Below, one piece after another: positions 1 through 11,978 of a DNA stretch of 64,000 nt. The notes beneath the pieces are model-generated. The model was not told the DNA's origin, did no database searches, and was given only the letters and a program-made list of their open reading frames with translations. Origin of the DNA: JBFLVU01 sp964589625 (lineage in GTDB: Bacteria; Acidobacteriota; UBA4820; DSQY01); the NCBI GenBank assembly GCA_964589625.1, contig CAZPSH010000015.1:1-64000 (forward strand), given 5' to 3'. Position 1 is the stretch's first letter; each line of letters starts with the position of its first letter. The position numbers and the translations under genes were made by a program.

Positions 1-3000
1 TGGTTGGCGCCGCTGATGGTGACGGCGAGGCTGGTGGGCGAGAAGGTGTAGCCGGCCTTGCTCGGCGTCACCGTGTAGGAGCCGTTTGCTAGGCCACTGA
101 AGGTGTAGTTCCCGCTCGTGTCCGTGGTGGTCGTCGCCGTGCAGGTTCCCGTGAGGCTCATGGTCACTCCGGAGGCCGTCGCCCCGCTCACGGTTCCCGA
201 GATGCTGTAGGTCGCCGCCGCGTTCACGGTGATGGTTCGCGTGTCGGGCGTGGGGTCGGCCAGGCCGTGCTCGTCCGTCGCCGTGAAGGTCACGGAGAAG
301 GCGCCGACACTGGAGTACGCGTGGGCCCCGGGGCTAAGAAGCGTAGATGTGGAGCCGTCCCCGAAGTTCCACAGAACGCTCACCGCGTCGCCGTCGGGGT
401 CCGTCGTGGACCCAGAAAAGGTCACCGACTGTCCCGCCGTGATGGTCACGTTTCCTGCGGGAGCCGTGATGGTGCCGCTCGGTGCGCTGTTTTCCGAGGG
501 GCTTTGCGTGACGGCGAGGTGGTCCCCGATGTACAAGTAGGCCTTTGGAATGCCCGCCGATAGGACACCGGATGCATCGAAGGAAAAGCGCTCCTCCGCC
601 ATCACCCGAGGGCCGGAGCGCAGGAAATAGGTAACGGTGTTGTCGTTGCTGGTCGGCTGGGAGGTTTGGACCGTGGCGACCCGCTCCCCGGACGCATTGT
701 AGTAATAGGTTTCCACCGCACCGGGTGATTCGGCCGCCGGCACGGAAACGCTGGTGGTGCGATTCAGTTCGTCGTAAGCCATGGTCAGGCGGCCGTCGAA
801 GGTCAGGTTCCCGTTGGCGTCGTAGTGGAATGTGAGGTCGATGCTCTGGCCGTCCCGAGTGAGCACATCGATCCGGTTGTTGTGGGTGGATTCCATCGCC
901 AGCGAAAAGTCCGAGTCGATCCGGAAGAGCCGCTGGTCTTCAGGCGCCATCCACTCCAAGCCAGCGGCGGTCCGGCTCGTCAAGTTGCCGTATCCGTCGT
1001 ACCCGTAAGTGAAGCTGACCTGGTGCAGGCTCTCGGTCCCTCCACCGGTTACGTAGTGGCTGGCCACACCGCGGACCACTCGCCCCAGGAGGTCGTACGC
1101 AAACGTGTTGATCTTGGGTGTGACCGTTTCGGGGACGCCTCCCACCTGTTCGCGCAGACTGTAGACGTTGCCCATTCCGTCGTACTTGTACTGATCGGCC
1201 TGCCAGAGAAGTTGGGATGCCGCTCCCCGCACGGAGATGGAAGAGAGGCGGCCCGTCACGGGGTCCTCTCCGATGGCCGAGGTCATGCCGTTCGTGTAGG
1301 TCAGAGCGCTCACCGCCCCCGTGGGACTGTAGGCGATTTGCTGGACCCCCGGCCCATCTTCCGAGAAGACCCGAGAAACAAGGTGGCCGTGCTGGTAGAC
1401 AGACGTCTGCGGGTACTCGAAACCGTCCGTGAGGGACCGGGTTGTTTCCTGAATCGGCAGGCCCAGAAGATCGAATGCGCTGGTCTCGGATTCAAAGACC
1501 CGGCTATCTGCCGGCGACGTGAGGGACGCGGAGAGCCTCTTCCGGCTGAGCCGGCCTCCTCGCCCCTCATAGAAGAAGGCCTCGACGATCTTGCCCTGTT
1601 CGCTCCGCGCGGTAGTCAGTTTGCCGATGGAGGCCCCATGGCCGGCTTCGTCGTAGACGAACTCCGAAAGGGTCTTCGGGGAGAACCCTTGGAACTTTAC
1701 GGTGGATTTCAACCGGCTCTTCTTGTCGTATTCGTTCCGGAGAAAATATCCGACCGCAAGGCCCTTCGCGTCGCGCACCTGGAGGACGTTCCCGATGGCG
1801 TCGTAGGAGAGGAAGTCGGTGGCGCCAGTTTCCGGCGTCTCGGACCGGGTCAACCGCCCCAGCGCGTTTCTCGTGAAGACGCGGGGAGGCGCGCCGGCCA
1901 CCTGAACCTGTTTCAGAGCGTTGAGCCCATCGTAGGTGTAGGTGGCGCCGGCCCCTCCCGGAGGGGTGACGGCGAGCAATCTTCCGAAGACGTCCTTCTG
2001 GATCGTCGTGGTGGACGCCGTTTCCCCCGTCTGGGTGCGGACCCAGGAAGTTCGTGAAGAAAGGAGGCCGTCGTACGTCAGCTGGGTCCGGGCCCCGGTG
2101 GCGGTCCCGTCGGAACCGATGATCCACTGGCTCCTTTGGAGCTTCTCCAAGGTGCCCTGAAAGGGATTGGCATGCGTCGCCGCCGAATAGAGGCTGTCCC
2201 ACGTTCCGTGGGGAAGGCCTCCGGTCACGGGGAGCATCCAGGTCATTCCCGCATTTGTCTTGGCCTCCAAGGACCGGGTTTCAAGGCCGTACGGCAGCGA
2301 GGTGAAAAGCTTGCGTCCCAATTGGTCGAAGTACACCACGCTTTCGGTCCAACCCCCGTCGGGCCGCACGGTATCGGTCTTCCACAGCCGTCCCAGGTCG
2401 TCGAACTTGTACACGGTATAGGTGGAGTCGGCGGGCAGGACGGATGTGTCCTGCCCCGGTTCGAGGGCGGGCACGGGGTCCAGGGTGGCCGTCCCCTTGA
2501 AGACGCGGATCGTGTGAGGATCCGGATAAACGATGCGGAGAGGGTGCTCTTCCGGAGGCGAAATGGACGCCAGACGGCCCAGTTGGCCCGCCTCGTAAGC
2601 GAAGCCGGTCGTCTTGCCGTTTGGATCGGTTTGGCTCATGATCCGGCTGGTCGCGCCGTCGATTTCCCTGGCGAACTCCGCGTAACCGATGCCGTCCCAT
2701 TGCATGGTCCGTGCGACGCCGTGGTCCCATGTGAAGGTCTGCCCATACGGGGGATCGTCCGCTTCGTACTGGAGATTGCACATGGAGGGATCCCTGCACG
2801 TGTAGGTCACGTGGAGGATGTTACCCGAACCGTCGTAGGCCATCGCGGTGACCTTGTCCGTACCGCCGGTGGTGGCCGGGGAGTCGAAGGCCATGGTGTG
2901 GTAATTGAAGATCACGTTGGTCTGCCACGCGGCATTCGTGGTCCTCGAAACCAAGGCTCCGGCGGGCTCGGAGTAGCTCATCTGTGAAGCCTGCATCTCA

Positions 3001-4969
3001 CAGGCCCCGCTGAAGTACCACGTCGTCGGGTCCGTGTCGCCCGGGTACTCATCGTCCATCAGGAGGAGGAGGCCCGTGCTCAAGGTGTCGGACATGCGGC
3101 CCTTCCAGACAGCCACGGCCCGGTCGAGTTGATACAAGGGGGGAGAGGCGTCCTTCTCCTTCTTCAGGTCGTATTGCGTGATGACGGTTTCCCCCGCCCC
3201 CGTGAAGGTCACACAGTAATGGCCGAAGCCGTCCCACCCTACTTGAATGTGGATGCGGCTCCACTTTGCCGTGCTGGAGCCCGCATCGAACTCCTGTTCG
3301 ACGGCTTTCCAGACCCGGGGATTCCCTTGATAGACGACGGCGATCCCCATGGAGGAATCCTCGAAGCAGTTGTGGGCATCCCCCCTCCAGATTTGGGTGG
3401 GATAATTCTGCGCCAGCCAATCGTACCGTCCGTAGTAGATCTGGCGCTCGTGGACGCGCCCAGCGGCCGGGTTGGAAGGATTGGCCGTGACACCCGGAGC
3501 GTATCGGATGACCGCGATCTCCTTTCCGGGAGAGAGCTCCCCTTGGTGAAAGGGGTTGTCGGCCACGGTGAAGAAGTGAGTTTCCTGCACGCCCAAGGGA
3601 TCGGTCACGGTCACGGGGTGGCATTTGTGGGCCCTCGCGATGGGTGCAAGGGTCTGGAGGTATCGGTCCGGCTGGAAATTTCGGTTGTAGGTCCAGGTGA
3701 GAGTATTGACCGCCGATGTCAGGGGGTTTGCGGGATCCTGAACCCTGATGGCGAGTGCGTGCGAGGTTACGCCCATTCCGTAGGATTGTCCGTAGCACTC
3801 CGAGACATTGGGATTGGCGGGCCAGACACACACAGGGAAGATGTACTCTCCAAATGTGTACGTTGACACGGCACCAGTTGGATACACGATTGAGGTAAGA
3901 AAGCCCGCGCTATCGTACGAGTAAGTGACCTGGTCCTGGGCCGAGTTGGTGACCGAGACGAGCCTTCCGGAAGCATCATAGGCAAGCGTTTCGAAAACAC
4001 CCGCTCCAATGATCTGGCCAAGGCGGCCGCTTTCCGGAGAACGCTCGAAGGTGATTTCCCGGTCAAAGGCATCGGTCACCTTTTGGATGAAGCCGGGATA
4101 GGGCTGGCTGGGAGGGTCGAATGGAAGGTAGGTGACCCGAATTACGTCTTCCCTGTCTTCATCCTGGAACCGGGTTCTCAGGCGCGTCACGTACCAGCCG
4201 TTGGACTGGGAGTTGGCGACGAGGTAGTACTTGGTCCCGTCGCTGTTTAGATAGGCATCAGACGCTATGGGAGGGATGTAGCTGGAATGTGGGCCAATGG
4301 GTGATTCGAGCTTGTCTCCGGCGACCCGGACCGACCCGTCTGGGTAGTAGATGGACCACGTGTTCGAATCCAGATCGTATTTCGCCCGGATGAAGGAAGA
4401 GTCGTTCGTGAAGTACCAGCGGCTCGACGGGTGGTCGCCCGGACCGGTGTAGTTTTCCAGAGAGGGAGGGCTCGTGTCGGTCAGCTTGGCCTGCCAGTAA
4501 AGCCGATGCTCGGTACCCGTTTCATCCTGGTAGAAGTAGATCGCCCTTGCATCGTATCCGGTAAGGTCGAAGCGCTCGCGGAGGCGCGACCGGAGAAAGA
4601 CGCGGCCGTACGTGAGGAGCCAGTCCCTCCCTACGAATCCGTTGCGCTCCTCGCCCGCGTGGCCCCAAACACTTCCAGGGTTCTTGCGTTGTACACCCTC
4701 GCGGGGCAAAGGAGTCCTCCTGCATTCTGAGGAAGCGTGACGACCGATGCATGCACGACGGTCAGTCCGCCGTTGGACAAGTTTACGGACTCCCCATTCC
4801 CTAAGTCTTGGTACGAGGACGTCGGTGCAAAACTAGGTGCGTTCTGCACCACATTCATCATTTCTTGTGCCCGGACTGGTATCGCGCACGCAACAAAAAG
4901 AAACACGCTCGCAACCATAATTCTGGCTGCCCTGTCCAAAGAAGGCCCGCAAAGAAATCCCCGGATCAT
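1..4969 (-). CDS. RHS/YD-repeat secreted protein, frameshifted and cut by the window edge
   Basis: YD-repeat proteins form a large beta-sheet shell and are usually secreted or surface-exposed; the cargo or ligand here is unknown. The start at 4969 (MIRGFLCG) follows a GGGAGGG ribosome site. A hydrophobic stretch, MVASVFLFVACAIPVRAQ, looks like a signal peptide. The typical N-terminal NGESVNLSNGGL follows. After VYNA (about codon 93) the frame is lost: homologous sequence (KNPGSVWGHAGEERNGF, GRDWLLTYGRVFLR) continues in another minus frame to base 1 without a stop. One base inserted near 4687-4690 (TACAACGCAAG to TACAACAGCAAG) would restore YNSKNPG. About 1,400 residues of YD repeats (for example YDASGRL, YDGMGN, YDANGNL) follow, then a PKD domain (about 230-460) and a carboxypeptidase-regulatory-like beta-sandwich (1-215). 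The C-terminus lies outside the window. The frameshift may be real decay or a sequencing error; I favour one gene. Confidence 0.8.
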
Positions 4970-5003
4970 CCCGCCCTCCCCTCTACACTGCAGATTGCCC
5001 GGG

Positions 5004-5032
5004 ATTCTAATCAACCCGTGGGACCGTGTCAA
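5004..5032 (-). promoter_or_regulatory. sigma70 promoter of the RHS gene
   Basis: On the minus strand a perfect -35 TTGACA (5027-5032) is separated by exactly 17 bases from TAGAAT (5004-5009), which matches five of six -10 positions. Transcription would start near 4997, about 28 bases before the RHS start codon, leaving room for the GGGAGGG ribosome site. It is the best consensus promoter I saw in the window. Confidence 0.8.
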
Positions 5033-5067
5033 GACCCGCGAATTGCCGGCCCCACCTGCACCCGGCC

Positions 5068-5104
5068 GAAAAAAAAAGACGGGCACAACCGGCCCGCCCC
5101 GTCT
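5068..5104 (-). terminator. Rho-independent terminator after the malic enzyme gene
   Basis: Read on the minus strand, AGACGGG (5104-5098) pairs with CCCGTCT (5083-5077) across a 14-base G+C-rich loop and runs into nine T residues. It lies about 160 bases downstream of the malic enzyme stop and just upstream of the RHS promoter, so it insulates the two genes. The stretch between it and the stop (5105-5261) is pyrimidine-rich with no recognisable gene. Confidence 0.7.
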
Positions 5105-5261
5105 GGATCGGAGGCCCGGAGCCAGGGGGTTCCCCCCCCGGCCTCGGGCTCCTGCTCGCGCTTCTCTTCTCTTCTCGGGTCGCCTCTTCGGGTCTCCACG
5201 TTTCTCTGTGTCCGTGCCTCTCTGTTTCTCTCTCGGTCTCCGCCTCGCCCGCTCCCGCGGC

Positions 5262-7514
<2,253 letters not shown>

Positions 7515-7614
7515 GTCATCCTCCCGTGGCGCCGCCGCACGATGCCGCCTGGGGCGCCCGCACGCAGTCCCGGCGGGTGCTTCTCTCCTCCGCCGGATGG
7601 ATCCAATTTCCCGG

Positions 7615-7633
7615 CATCACCGGTCCGGTGATG
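7615..7633. promoter_or_regulatory. Perfect 19-bp palindrome in the malic enzyme leader
   Basis: CATCACCGG-T-CCGGTGATG is a perfect 9-bp inverted repeat around one base. It lies about 100 bases upstream of the maeB start, between that start and the candidate promoter at 7707-7715. The size and symmetry fit a dimeric repressor site, but a chance palindrome in G+C-rich DNA is possible. The rest of 7515-7793 shows no gene. Confidence 0.35.
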
Positions 7634-7706
7634 GGTCTCTCACGATGGCCCGGCCGCGTTCCGGCCGGACGCCCCGCCCCCAAAGTCGGCGCGCAGGGTC
7701 CGTGCG

Positions 7707-7715
7707 AGTATACCA
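7707..7715 (-). promoter_or_regulatory. Extended -10 promoter element upstream of maeB
   Basis: The minus strand reads TGGTATACT, an extended -10 (TGn plus TATACT). No good -35 lies 17 bases upstream, which is tolerated for extended -10 promoters. The leader would be about 185 bases and would include the palindrome at 7615-7633. Confidence 0.4.
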
Positions 7716-7793
7716 CCGGCCGTCCGGACCTTCTCCCGCGGGGGAGCCCCACTCCGTTCCCGGTGGGCCAATTCCCCCCAGCCATCTCCCCGA

Positions 7794-8066
7794 TCAGAAC
7801 TCGGACATCTGGATGGAGTGGAGGAAGGAGGCGGCCTTCTCGTTCCGCAGGGCCTCCACCTCCTCCCACCGCTCAGCGAGGGCCTCCTGCCAGGCCTCCT
7901 CATCCTCGGGCAGGCCATTTCCCTCCCGGGCCAGGAGGTCCATGAGGGCCGCCTCCTCGAAGAGGCGCGCGAGGGACTGCTTGGCCAGGTTCGCCGGGGC
8001 CCCCTTCAGGAGGAAGAGGAGCGCGGCGAAAAGCTCCTCCACCTTCTCGTCGGTCGGATCGTACAT
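7794..8066 (-). CDS. Small acidic helical protein, function unknown
   Basis: This 90-residue protein is Glu/Ala/Leu-rich and predicted mostly helical (EKVEELFAALLFLLKG, EAWQEALAERWEEVEAL). I see no signal peptide, membrane span or catalytic motif. It is the last gene of the minus-strand run acyl-CoA dehydrogenase, meaB, epimerase, unknown 131-residue protein, this gene, and starts 22 bases after the preceding stop, so it is probably cotranscribed. I do not recognise the family. Confidence 0.65.
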   Translation of the reverse strand: MYDPTDEKVEELFAALLFLLKGAPANLAKQSLARLFEEAALMDLLAREGNGLPEDEEAWQEALAERWEEVEALRNEKAASFLHSIQMSEF

Positions 8067-8088
8067 GGCGGCTCCTCCTGTCCGGCGG

Positions 8089-8484
8089 TCATTTGGGGCC
8101 GGCGAACTCGGCCACGGGGCGGCCCGCCAGTGCCTCGAAGCGCTCGGCCAGGGAGGGCATGGACCCCGTTCGCTCGTCGGCCACGATCTTCTCCACCCTC
8201 AGGAAGGGCAGGAAGGTCGTGGAGAGCCCCATGGAGGGGGAAGCCGTGCCCCGCACCTCGCGGGCCCAGTCCTCGAAGGCGTTGAGTTCGATGCCCCGGA
8301 TCCAGAATCCCGCCGTCTCCATGCGGAGGAGGAGGCCCCAGACCTTCTCCCGCGGGTCCCGCAGGTAGGCCACGACGTAGGAACCCTCCCCGGGCGGGGA
8401 GGAGGCTCGGGAGGCCGGGACCTTCCGGCGGGGGGGCGCTGCCTTCTCCCCGGCCGGCGGCGGAGCCGTCCGGTGCCGGTTCAT
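8089..8484 (-). CDS. Conserved-looking 131-residue protein of the methylmalonyl-CoA operon
   Basis: The start at 8484 overlaps the epimerase stop by four bases (ATGA), which implies translational coupling. The first 30 residues are basic and Pro/Ala-rich. From about residue 35 the chain is compact (YVVAYLRDPREKVWGLLL, GIELNAFEDWAREV, FLPFLRVEKIVADE, PSLAERFEALAGR), which reads like a conserved small domain. I recall similar proteins beside epimerase genes in Acidobacteria but cannot name a function. Coupling suggests a role linked to acyl-CoA or propionate metabolism; that is inference. No signal peptide or membrane segment is seen. Confidence 0.75.
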   Translation of the reverse strand: MNRHRTAPPPAGEKAAPPRRKVPASRASSPPGEGSYVVAYLRDPREKVWGLLLRMETAGFWIRGIELNAFEDWAREVRGTASPSMGLSTTFLPFLRVEKIVADERTGSMPSLAERFEALAGRPVAEFAGPK

Positions 8485-8879
8485 GGGGCCGCCCTCTCGG
8501 ACAGCTCGAGCAGGACGCCGCCGGTGGACTTGGGGTGGACAAAGGCCACCCGGTGGCCGCCCGCGCCGGTACGGGGGGCCTCGTCGATGAGGGCGTACCC
8601 CCGAGCCTTGAGGGTCTCGAGGGCCTTCGCCACGTCCGGGACCTCCACGCAAAGGTGGTGCAGGCCCGGCCCCCTCTTGGCGACGAACTTCCCCACGGGC
8701 CCCTCGGGGTCCGTGCTCTCCAGCAGTTCGACGCGGCTCTCGCCGAGGGAGAAGAAGGCCACCCGGACCTTCTGCTCCGCCACCTCCTCCTCTCCGCCGC
8801 ACACCAGGCCCAGGGCCTCGTAGAAGGCCTTGGCGGAATCGAGGGACGCCACGGCCACTCCGACGTGTTCGATCTTCAC
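8481..8879 (-). CDS. mce: Methylmalonyl-CoA epimerase
   Basis: The enzyme interconverts (S)- and (R)-methylmalonyl-CoA in propionyl-CoA and branched-chain catabolism. This 132-residue vicinal-oxygen-chelate protein has the family signatures: IEHVGVAVASLDSAKAFYEA at the start with a metal-ligand His, KFVAKRGPGLHHLCVEVPD in the middle, and HPKSTGGVLLELSE at the C-terminus supplying the last ligands. The start is GTG at 8879, chosen because GGAGG lies seven bases upstream and the homologous protein begins here. It overlaps meaB by four bases (GTGA) upstream and the next gene by four bases downstream. Confidence 0.92.
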   Translation of the reverse strand: MKIEHVGVAVASLDSAKAFYEALGLVCGGEEEVAEQKVRVAFFSLGESRVELLESTDPEGPVGKFVAKRGPGLHHLCVEVPDVAKALETLKARGYALIDEAPRTGAGGHRVAFVHPKSTGGVLLELSERAAP

Positions 8880-9826
8880 GGCCTTTCCTCCCAGCGGATG
8901 CGGGCCAGAATCTCCTCCACCGCCGAATAGGGGTCCGCTTCCCGGCGGACGAAGGCCTGCACGAGGCGCCCCTCCTGCTCCTCCGTGAGCCAGCGGGAGC
9001 GCAGGCCCAGGAGGAACCGCTCCGCGAGAAGGTCCCGGAAGCGCTGTCCGTACTTGAGCCGCAGGCGGCTCTCGGCGCGGGCGCCGCACAAGTGCTCCCC
9101 GTGGGCCTCCACGGCCGCCACCAGTTCGGCGGTGCCCTCGTCCCGGGACGCAACGGTCTTCAGGATCGGCGGCGCCCAGTCCGACGGCGCCTCGGCCAGT
9201 TGGAGGGCGGCCCGCAGTTCGCGCTCCACGCGCTCCACCCCCTCCCGGTCGGCCTTGTTGATGACGAAGACGTCGGCGATTTCCATGATGCCCGCCTTGA
9301 TGGCCTGGATGTCGTCGCCGAGCCCGGGCACCAGGAGGACGAGGACCGTGTCCGCCTCCCGCACGATGTCCACCTCGTCCTGGCCCACGCCCACGGTCTC
9401 CACGAGGATCACGTCGAAGCCCGCCGCGTCGAGGACCACCAGGGCGTCGGCGGTGGCCCGCGCCAGACCGCCCATGTGGCCGCGGGTGGCCATGGAGCGG
9501 ATGAAGACGCCGGGGTCGAGGGCGCGGTCCTGCATCCGGATCCGGTCCCCCAGGATGGCGCCTCCCGAGAAGGCCGAGGAGGGATCCACGGCCACCACCC
9601 CCACGGTCTTCCCCTTCCCGCGGTAGGCCCCGATGAGGCGGTTCACGAGGGTGGATTTGCCGGCCCCCGGAGGTCCCGTCACGCCCACGATGCGGGCGCG
9701 CCCACCGTCCCGGTACAGGTCCTTCAGGAGGTCGAGGTAGCCGTCGCGGCGGTCTTCCACCACGCTCAATCCGCGCGCGAGCGCTCGGCGGTCCCCCCGG
9801 AGAACGGCTTCCGCTAAAACGTGCAT
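8876..9826 (-). CDS. meaB: MeaB/ArgK-family G3E GTPase, methylmalonyl-CoA mutase chaperone
   Basis: MeaB protects and reactivates the B12-dependent methylmalonyl-CoA mutase by gating cofactor loading through GTP hydrolysis. The 316-residue sequence shows Walker A GPPGAGKST (51-59), VVAVDPSSAFSGGAILGDR, the switch segment TRGHMGGLARAT, ETVGVGQDEVDI, and the NKAD base-specificity motif. The length matches the family. It starts 28 bases after the acyl-CoA dehydrogenase stop and overlaps the epimerase start. The mutase itself is not in the window. Confidence 0.93.
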   Translation of the reverse strand: MHVLAEAVLRGDRRALARGLSVVEDRRDGYLDLLKDLYRDGGRARIVGVTGPPGAGKSTLVNRLIGAYRGKGKTVGVVAVDPSSAFSGGAILGDRIRMQDRALDPGVFIRSMATRGHMGGLARATADALVVLDAAGFDVILVETVGVGQDEVDIVREADTVLVLLVPGLGDDIQAIKAGIMEIADVFVINKADREGVERVERELRAALQLAEAPSDWAPPILKTVASRDEGTAELVAAVEAHGEHLCGARAESRLRLKYGQRFRDLLAERFLLGLRSRWLTEEQEGRLVQAFVRREADPYSAVEEILARIRWEERP

Positions 9827-9854
9827 GGTTTCCCCGATGGGCCTTCGCGGGCCG

Positions 9855-10997
9855 TCACTCCCTCAGGAGCTGCCGGGCGATGACGAGGCGCTGGACCTCG
9901 CTCGTGCCCTCGCCGATGGTGTTGAGCTTCACGTCCCGGTAGAACTTTTCCGCCAGGAAGTCCTTCGTGAACCCGTATCCGCCGAGGATTTGGACGGCCC
10001 GCTCGGCGCACCAGACGGAGACCTCCGAGGCGTACATCTTGGCCATGGCCGACAGCTTGGTGACGGTGCGGCCCTTGTCCTTCTCCTGGGCGGCGCGGAA
10101 GGTCAGGAGGCGCGCCGCGTCGATGCGCGTGGCCATGTCCGCCAGGGCGAACTGGATGGCCTGAAACTCGGCGATCTTCTTGCCGAAGGCGACTCGCTCC
10201 TTGGAGTACCGAAGGGCCGTCTCGAAGGCCCCCTGGGCTCCCCCGAGGGAGAGGGCGGCGATGGAGATGCGGCCTCCGTCGAGGACCTTCAGGGCGTCCT
10301 GGAAGCCGCGGTTCACCTCGCCCAGGCGGTTCTCGTCGGGGACGAAGCAGTCTTCGAGGATGAGCTCCCCCGTGTCCGAGGCGCAGAGGCCGAGCTTCTT
10401 CTCCTTCTTGCCCGCGCGGAAGCCGGGGGTCCCCTTCTCCACGGCGAAGGCCGTCACGCCGTGGTGCGGGTCCGACCGGTCCGTCAGGGCCATGATCACC
10501 GCCGTGTCGCCCACCGTGGCATGGGTGCAGAAGGTCTTGGACCCGTTGAGCACCCAGCCGCCGTCCTTTCGGACCGCGAAGGTGCGGAGGCCCGCCGCGT
10601 CCGAGCCCGACCCGGGCTCCGTGAGGGCCCACGCCCCGATCTTCTTTCCCTGGGCCAGGGGCGTGAGGAGCCGCTCCCTCTGGGCGGGCGTCCCCGCCAG
10701 GTAGATGTGGTTGCTGCAGAGGGAGTTGTGGGCCGCCACTCCGATGCCCACGGAGGGATCCACCCGGGACAGCTCCTCGATGATGAGGACGTAGTCCACG
10801 TAGGACATGCCCGCGCCGCCGTACTCCTCGGGGAAGATGGCGCCCATGACGCCCATCTCGCCCAACTCCGCGAAGACCTCCCTCGGGAAACGGCAGGCGT
10901 CGTCCCACTCGCGGACGTGGGGCCCGATTTTCTCCTCGGCGAAGGAGCGAATCGTATCCCTCAGCACCTGCTGTTCGGCGGTCAATTCGAAGTTCAA
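9855..10997 (-). CDS. Acyl-CoA dehydrogenase (FAD-dependent)
   Basis: This flavoenzyme introduces the alpha-beta double bond into acyl-CoA and passes electrons to ETF. With a TTG start at 10997 (AGGAGG upstream) it is 380 residues, the usual length, beginning MNFELTAEQQVLRDTIRSFA. Visible landmarks are the FAD/substrate motif WALTEPGSGSDAAGL, the second signature QILGGYGFTKDFLAEKFYRD, and IGEGTSEVQRLVIAR, whose first Glu is at the place of the catalytic base in short- and medium-chain enzymes. It is the first gene of the operon with meaB and mce, which suggests branched-chain or odd-chain acyl-CoA degradation; chain-length specificity cannot be read. Confidence 0.92.
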   Translation of the reverse strand: MNFELTAEQQVLRDTIRSFAEEKIGPHVREWDDACRFPREVFAELGEMGVMGAIFPEEYGGAGMSYVDYVLIIEELSRVDPSVGIGVAAHNSLCSNHIYLAGTPAQRERLLTPLAQGKKIGAWALTEPGSGSDAAGLRTFAVRKDGGWVLNGSKTFCTHATVGDTAVIMALTDRSDPHHGVTAFAVEKGTPGFRAGKKEKKLGLCASDTGELILEDCFVPDENRLGEVNRGFQDALKVLDGGRISIAALSLGGAQGAFETALRYSKERVAFGKKIAEFQAIQFALADMATRIDAARLLTFRAAQEKDKGRTVTKLSAMAKMYASEVSVWCAERAVQILGGYGFTKDFLAEKFYRDVKLNTIGEGTSEVQRLVIARQLLRE

Positions 10998-11147
10998 AGC
11001 CACCTCCTCTGGGACGGCCCGGCGGCGCCCCCCGGCGCCCTTTGTCGAAGGCCTTCGGATCCCCCAGGCCTTATTGAACCACACTCGAGCCGGCCTTGAG
11101 AACCGGAGGAACCGGCCCCCGCCTCGTTCCGAGGTCCTCCCGGCCAA

Positions 11148-11978
11148 TCAGAGGCCCCGCCGCCGCCGGAGAACGCCCGAGTCCCGCAGGCGCCGGATGG
11201 CCCACGCACCCGCCAGGGGCAGGGCGAGGGCGAGGCAGATGGCGGCCCCCGTGGGAAGGTCGTAGCGAACGGAGGCCGCCGCGCCCAGTACGCAGGCCGC
11301 GGCGGCCGCCGCCTGCGCACCGATGAACACGGCCAGGGAGCGGCCCGAGAGGCTGCGGGCCGCCGCCGCGGGAAGAACGAGGAGGGCGAAGGAGAGCAGG
11401 ACGCCGAGGAGCCGGATGGAGACCGACAGGATGAGGCCCAGGCCCCCGAAGAAGGCCGCCTCCACGAGCGCCACGCGGTACCCCAGGACCTCCGAGGTCT
11501 CGGGATCGAAGGCGGTGGCGAGGAACCACCGGTGGCCCACGAGGGCCACGAGGCCCACCGCCGCCCCCACGGCCAGGAGGACCCACACGTCCGAGCGCAC
11601 CACGCCCAGAAGCGATCCGAAGAGGAGCGTGGCCTCGTCCATCCCGCCGTGGGCGCTCCGGCTCAACAGGATCACGGTGACGCCGCCCAAAACCACGTAG
11701 AGGACGCCGAGGACGGCGTCCCCCGGCAGAAAACCCCGTTCGCCCCGGCCGCGAGCCAGGGCGACGATCACGAGGGACGTGGCCAGGAAGGCCGTCACCC
11801 GGGGATCCGCGTGGAGGAAGGAGGCGGCAGCGGCCCCGGCCATGGCGGCCTGCGCCAGGGTCACGCTGACGAAGACCATGCGCCGCTCGAGGAGAAAAAC
11901 GCCGTAGTACGCCAGGGGAAGGGCCGCCACGAGCACGCCCGCCAGGGGCCACTTCAGGAGAAGGAGGGTCTCAAACAC
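11148..11978 (-). CDS. znuB: Zinc/manganese ABC transporter permease (ABC-3 family)
   Basis: This inner-membrane permease forms the channel of a zinc-type ABC importer. The 276 residues contain about eight hydrophobic segments, including LLLKWPLAGVLVAALPLAYY, LSVSIRLLGVLLSFALLVLP (the conserved ABC-3 region) and TGAAICLALALPLAGAW. It overlaps the ATPase gene by eight bases and is the last gene of the uptake operon. The metal is assigned from the substrate-binding protein and is most likely Zn2+, but Mn2+ cannot be excluded. Confidence 0.9.
   Translation of the reverse strand: MFETLLLLKWPLAGVLVAALPLAYYGVFLLERRMVFVSVTLAQAAMAGAAAASFLHADPRVTAFLATSLVIVALARGRGERGFLPGDAVLGVLYVVLGGVTVILLSRSAHGGMDEATLLFGSLLGVVRSDVWVLLAVGAAVGLVALVGHRWFLATAFDPETSEVLGYRVALVEAAFFGGLGLILSVSIRLLGVLLSFALLVLPAAAARSLSGRSLAVFIGAQAAAAAACVLGAAASVRYDLPTGAAICLALALPLAGAWAIRRLRDSGVLRRRRGL

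Noticed and set aside
8089..9153. A 354-codon frame spanning the end of meaB, the epimerase and the 131-residue protein
   Set aside because: Only its last 131 codons are protein-like; the upstream part is antiphase to mce and meaB.
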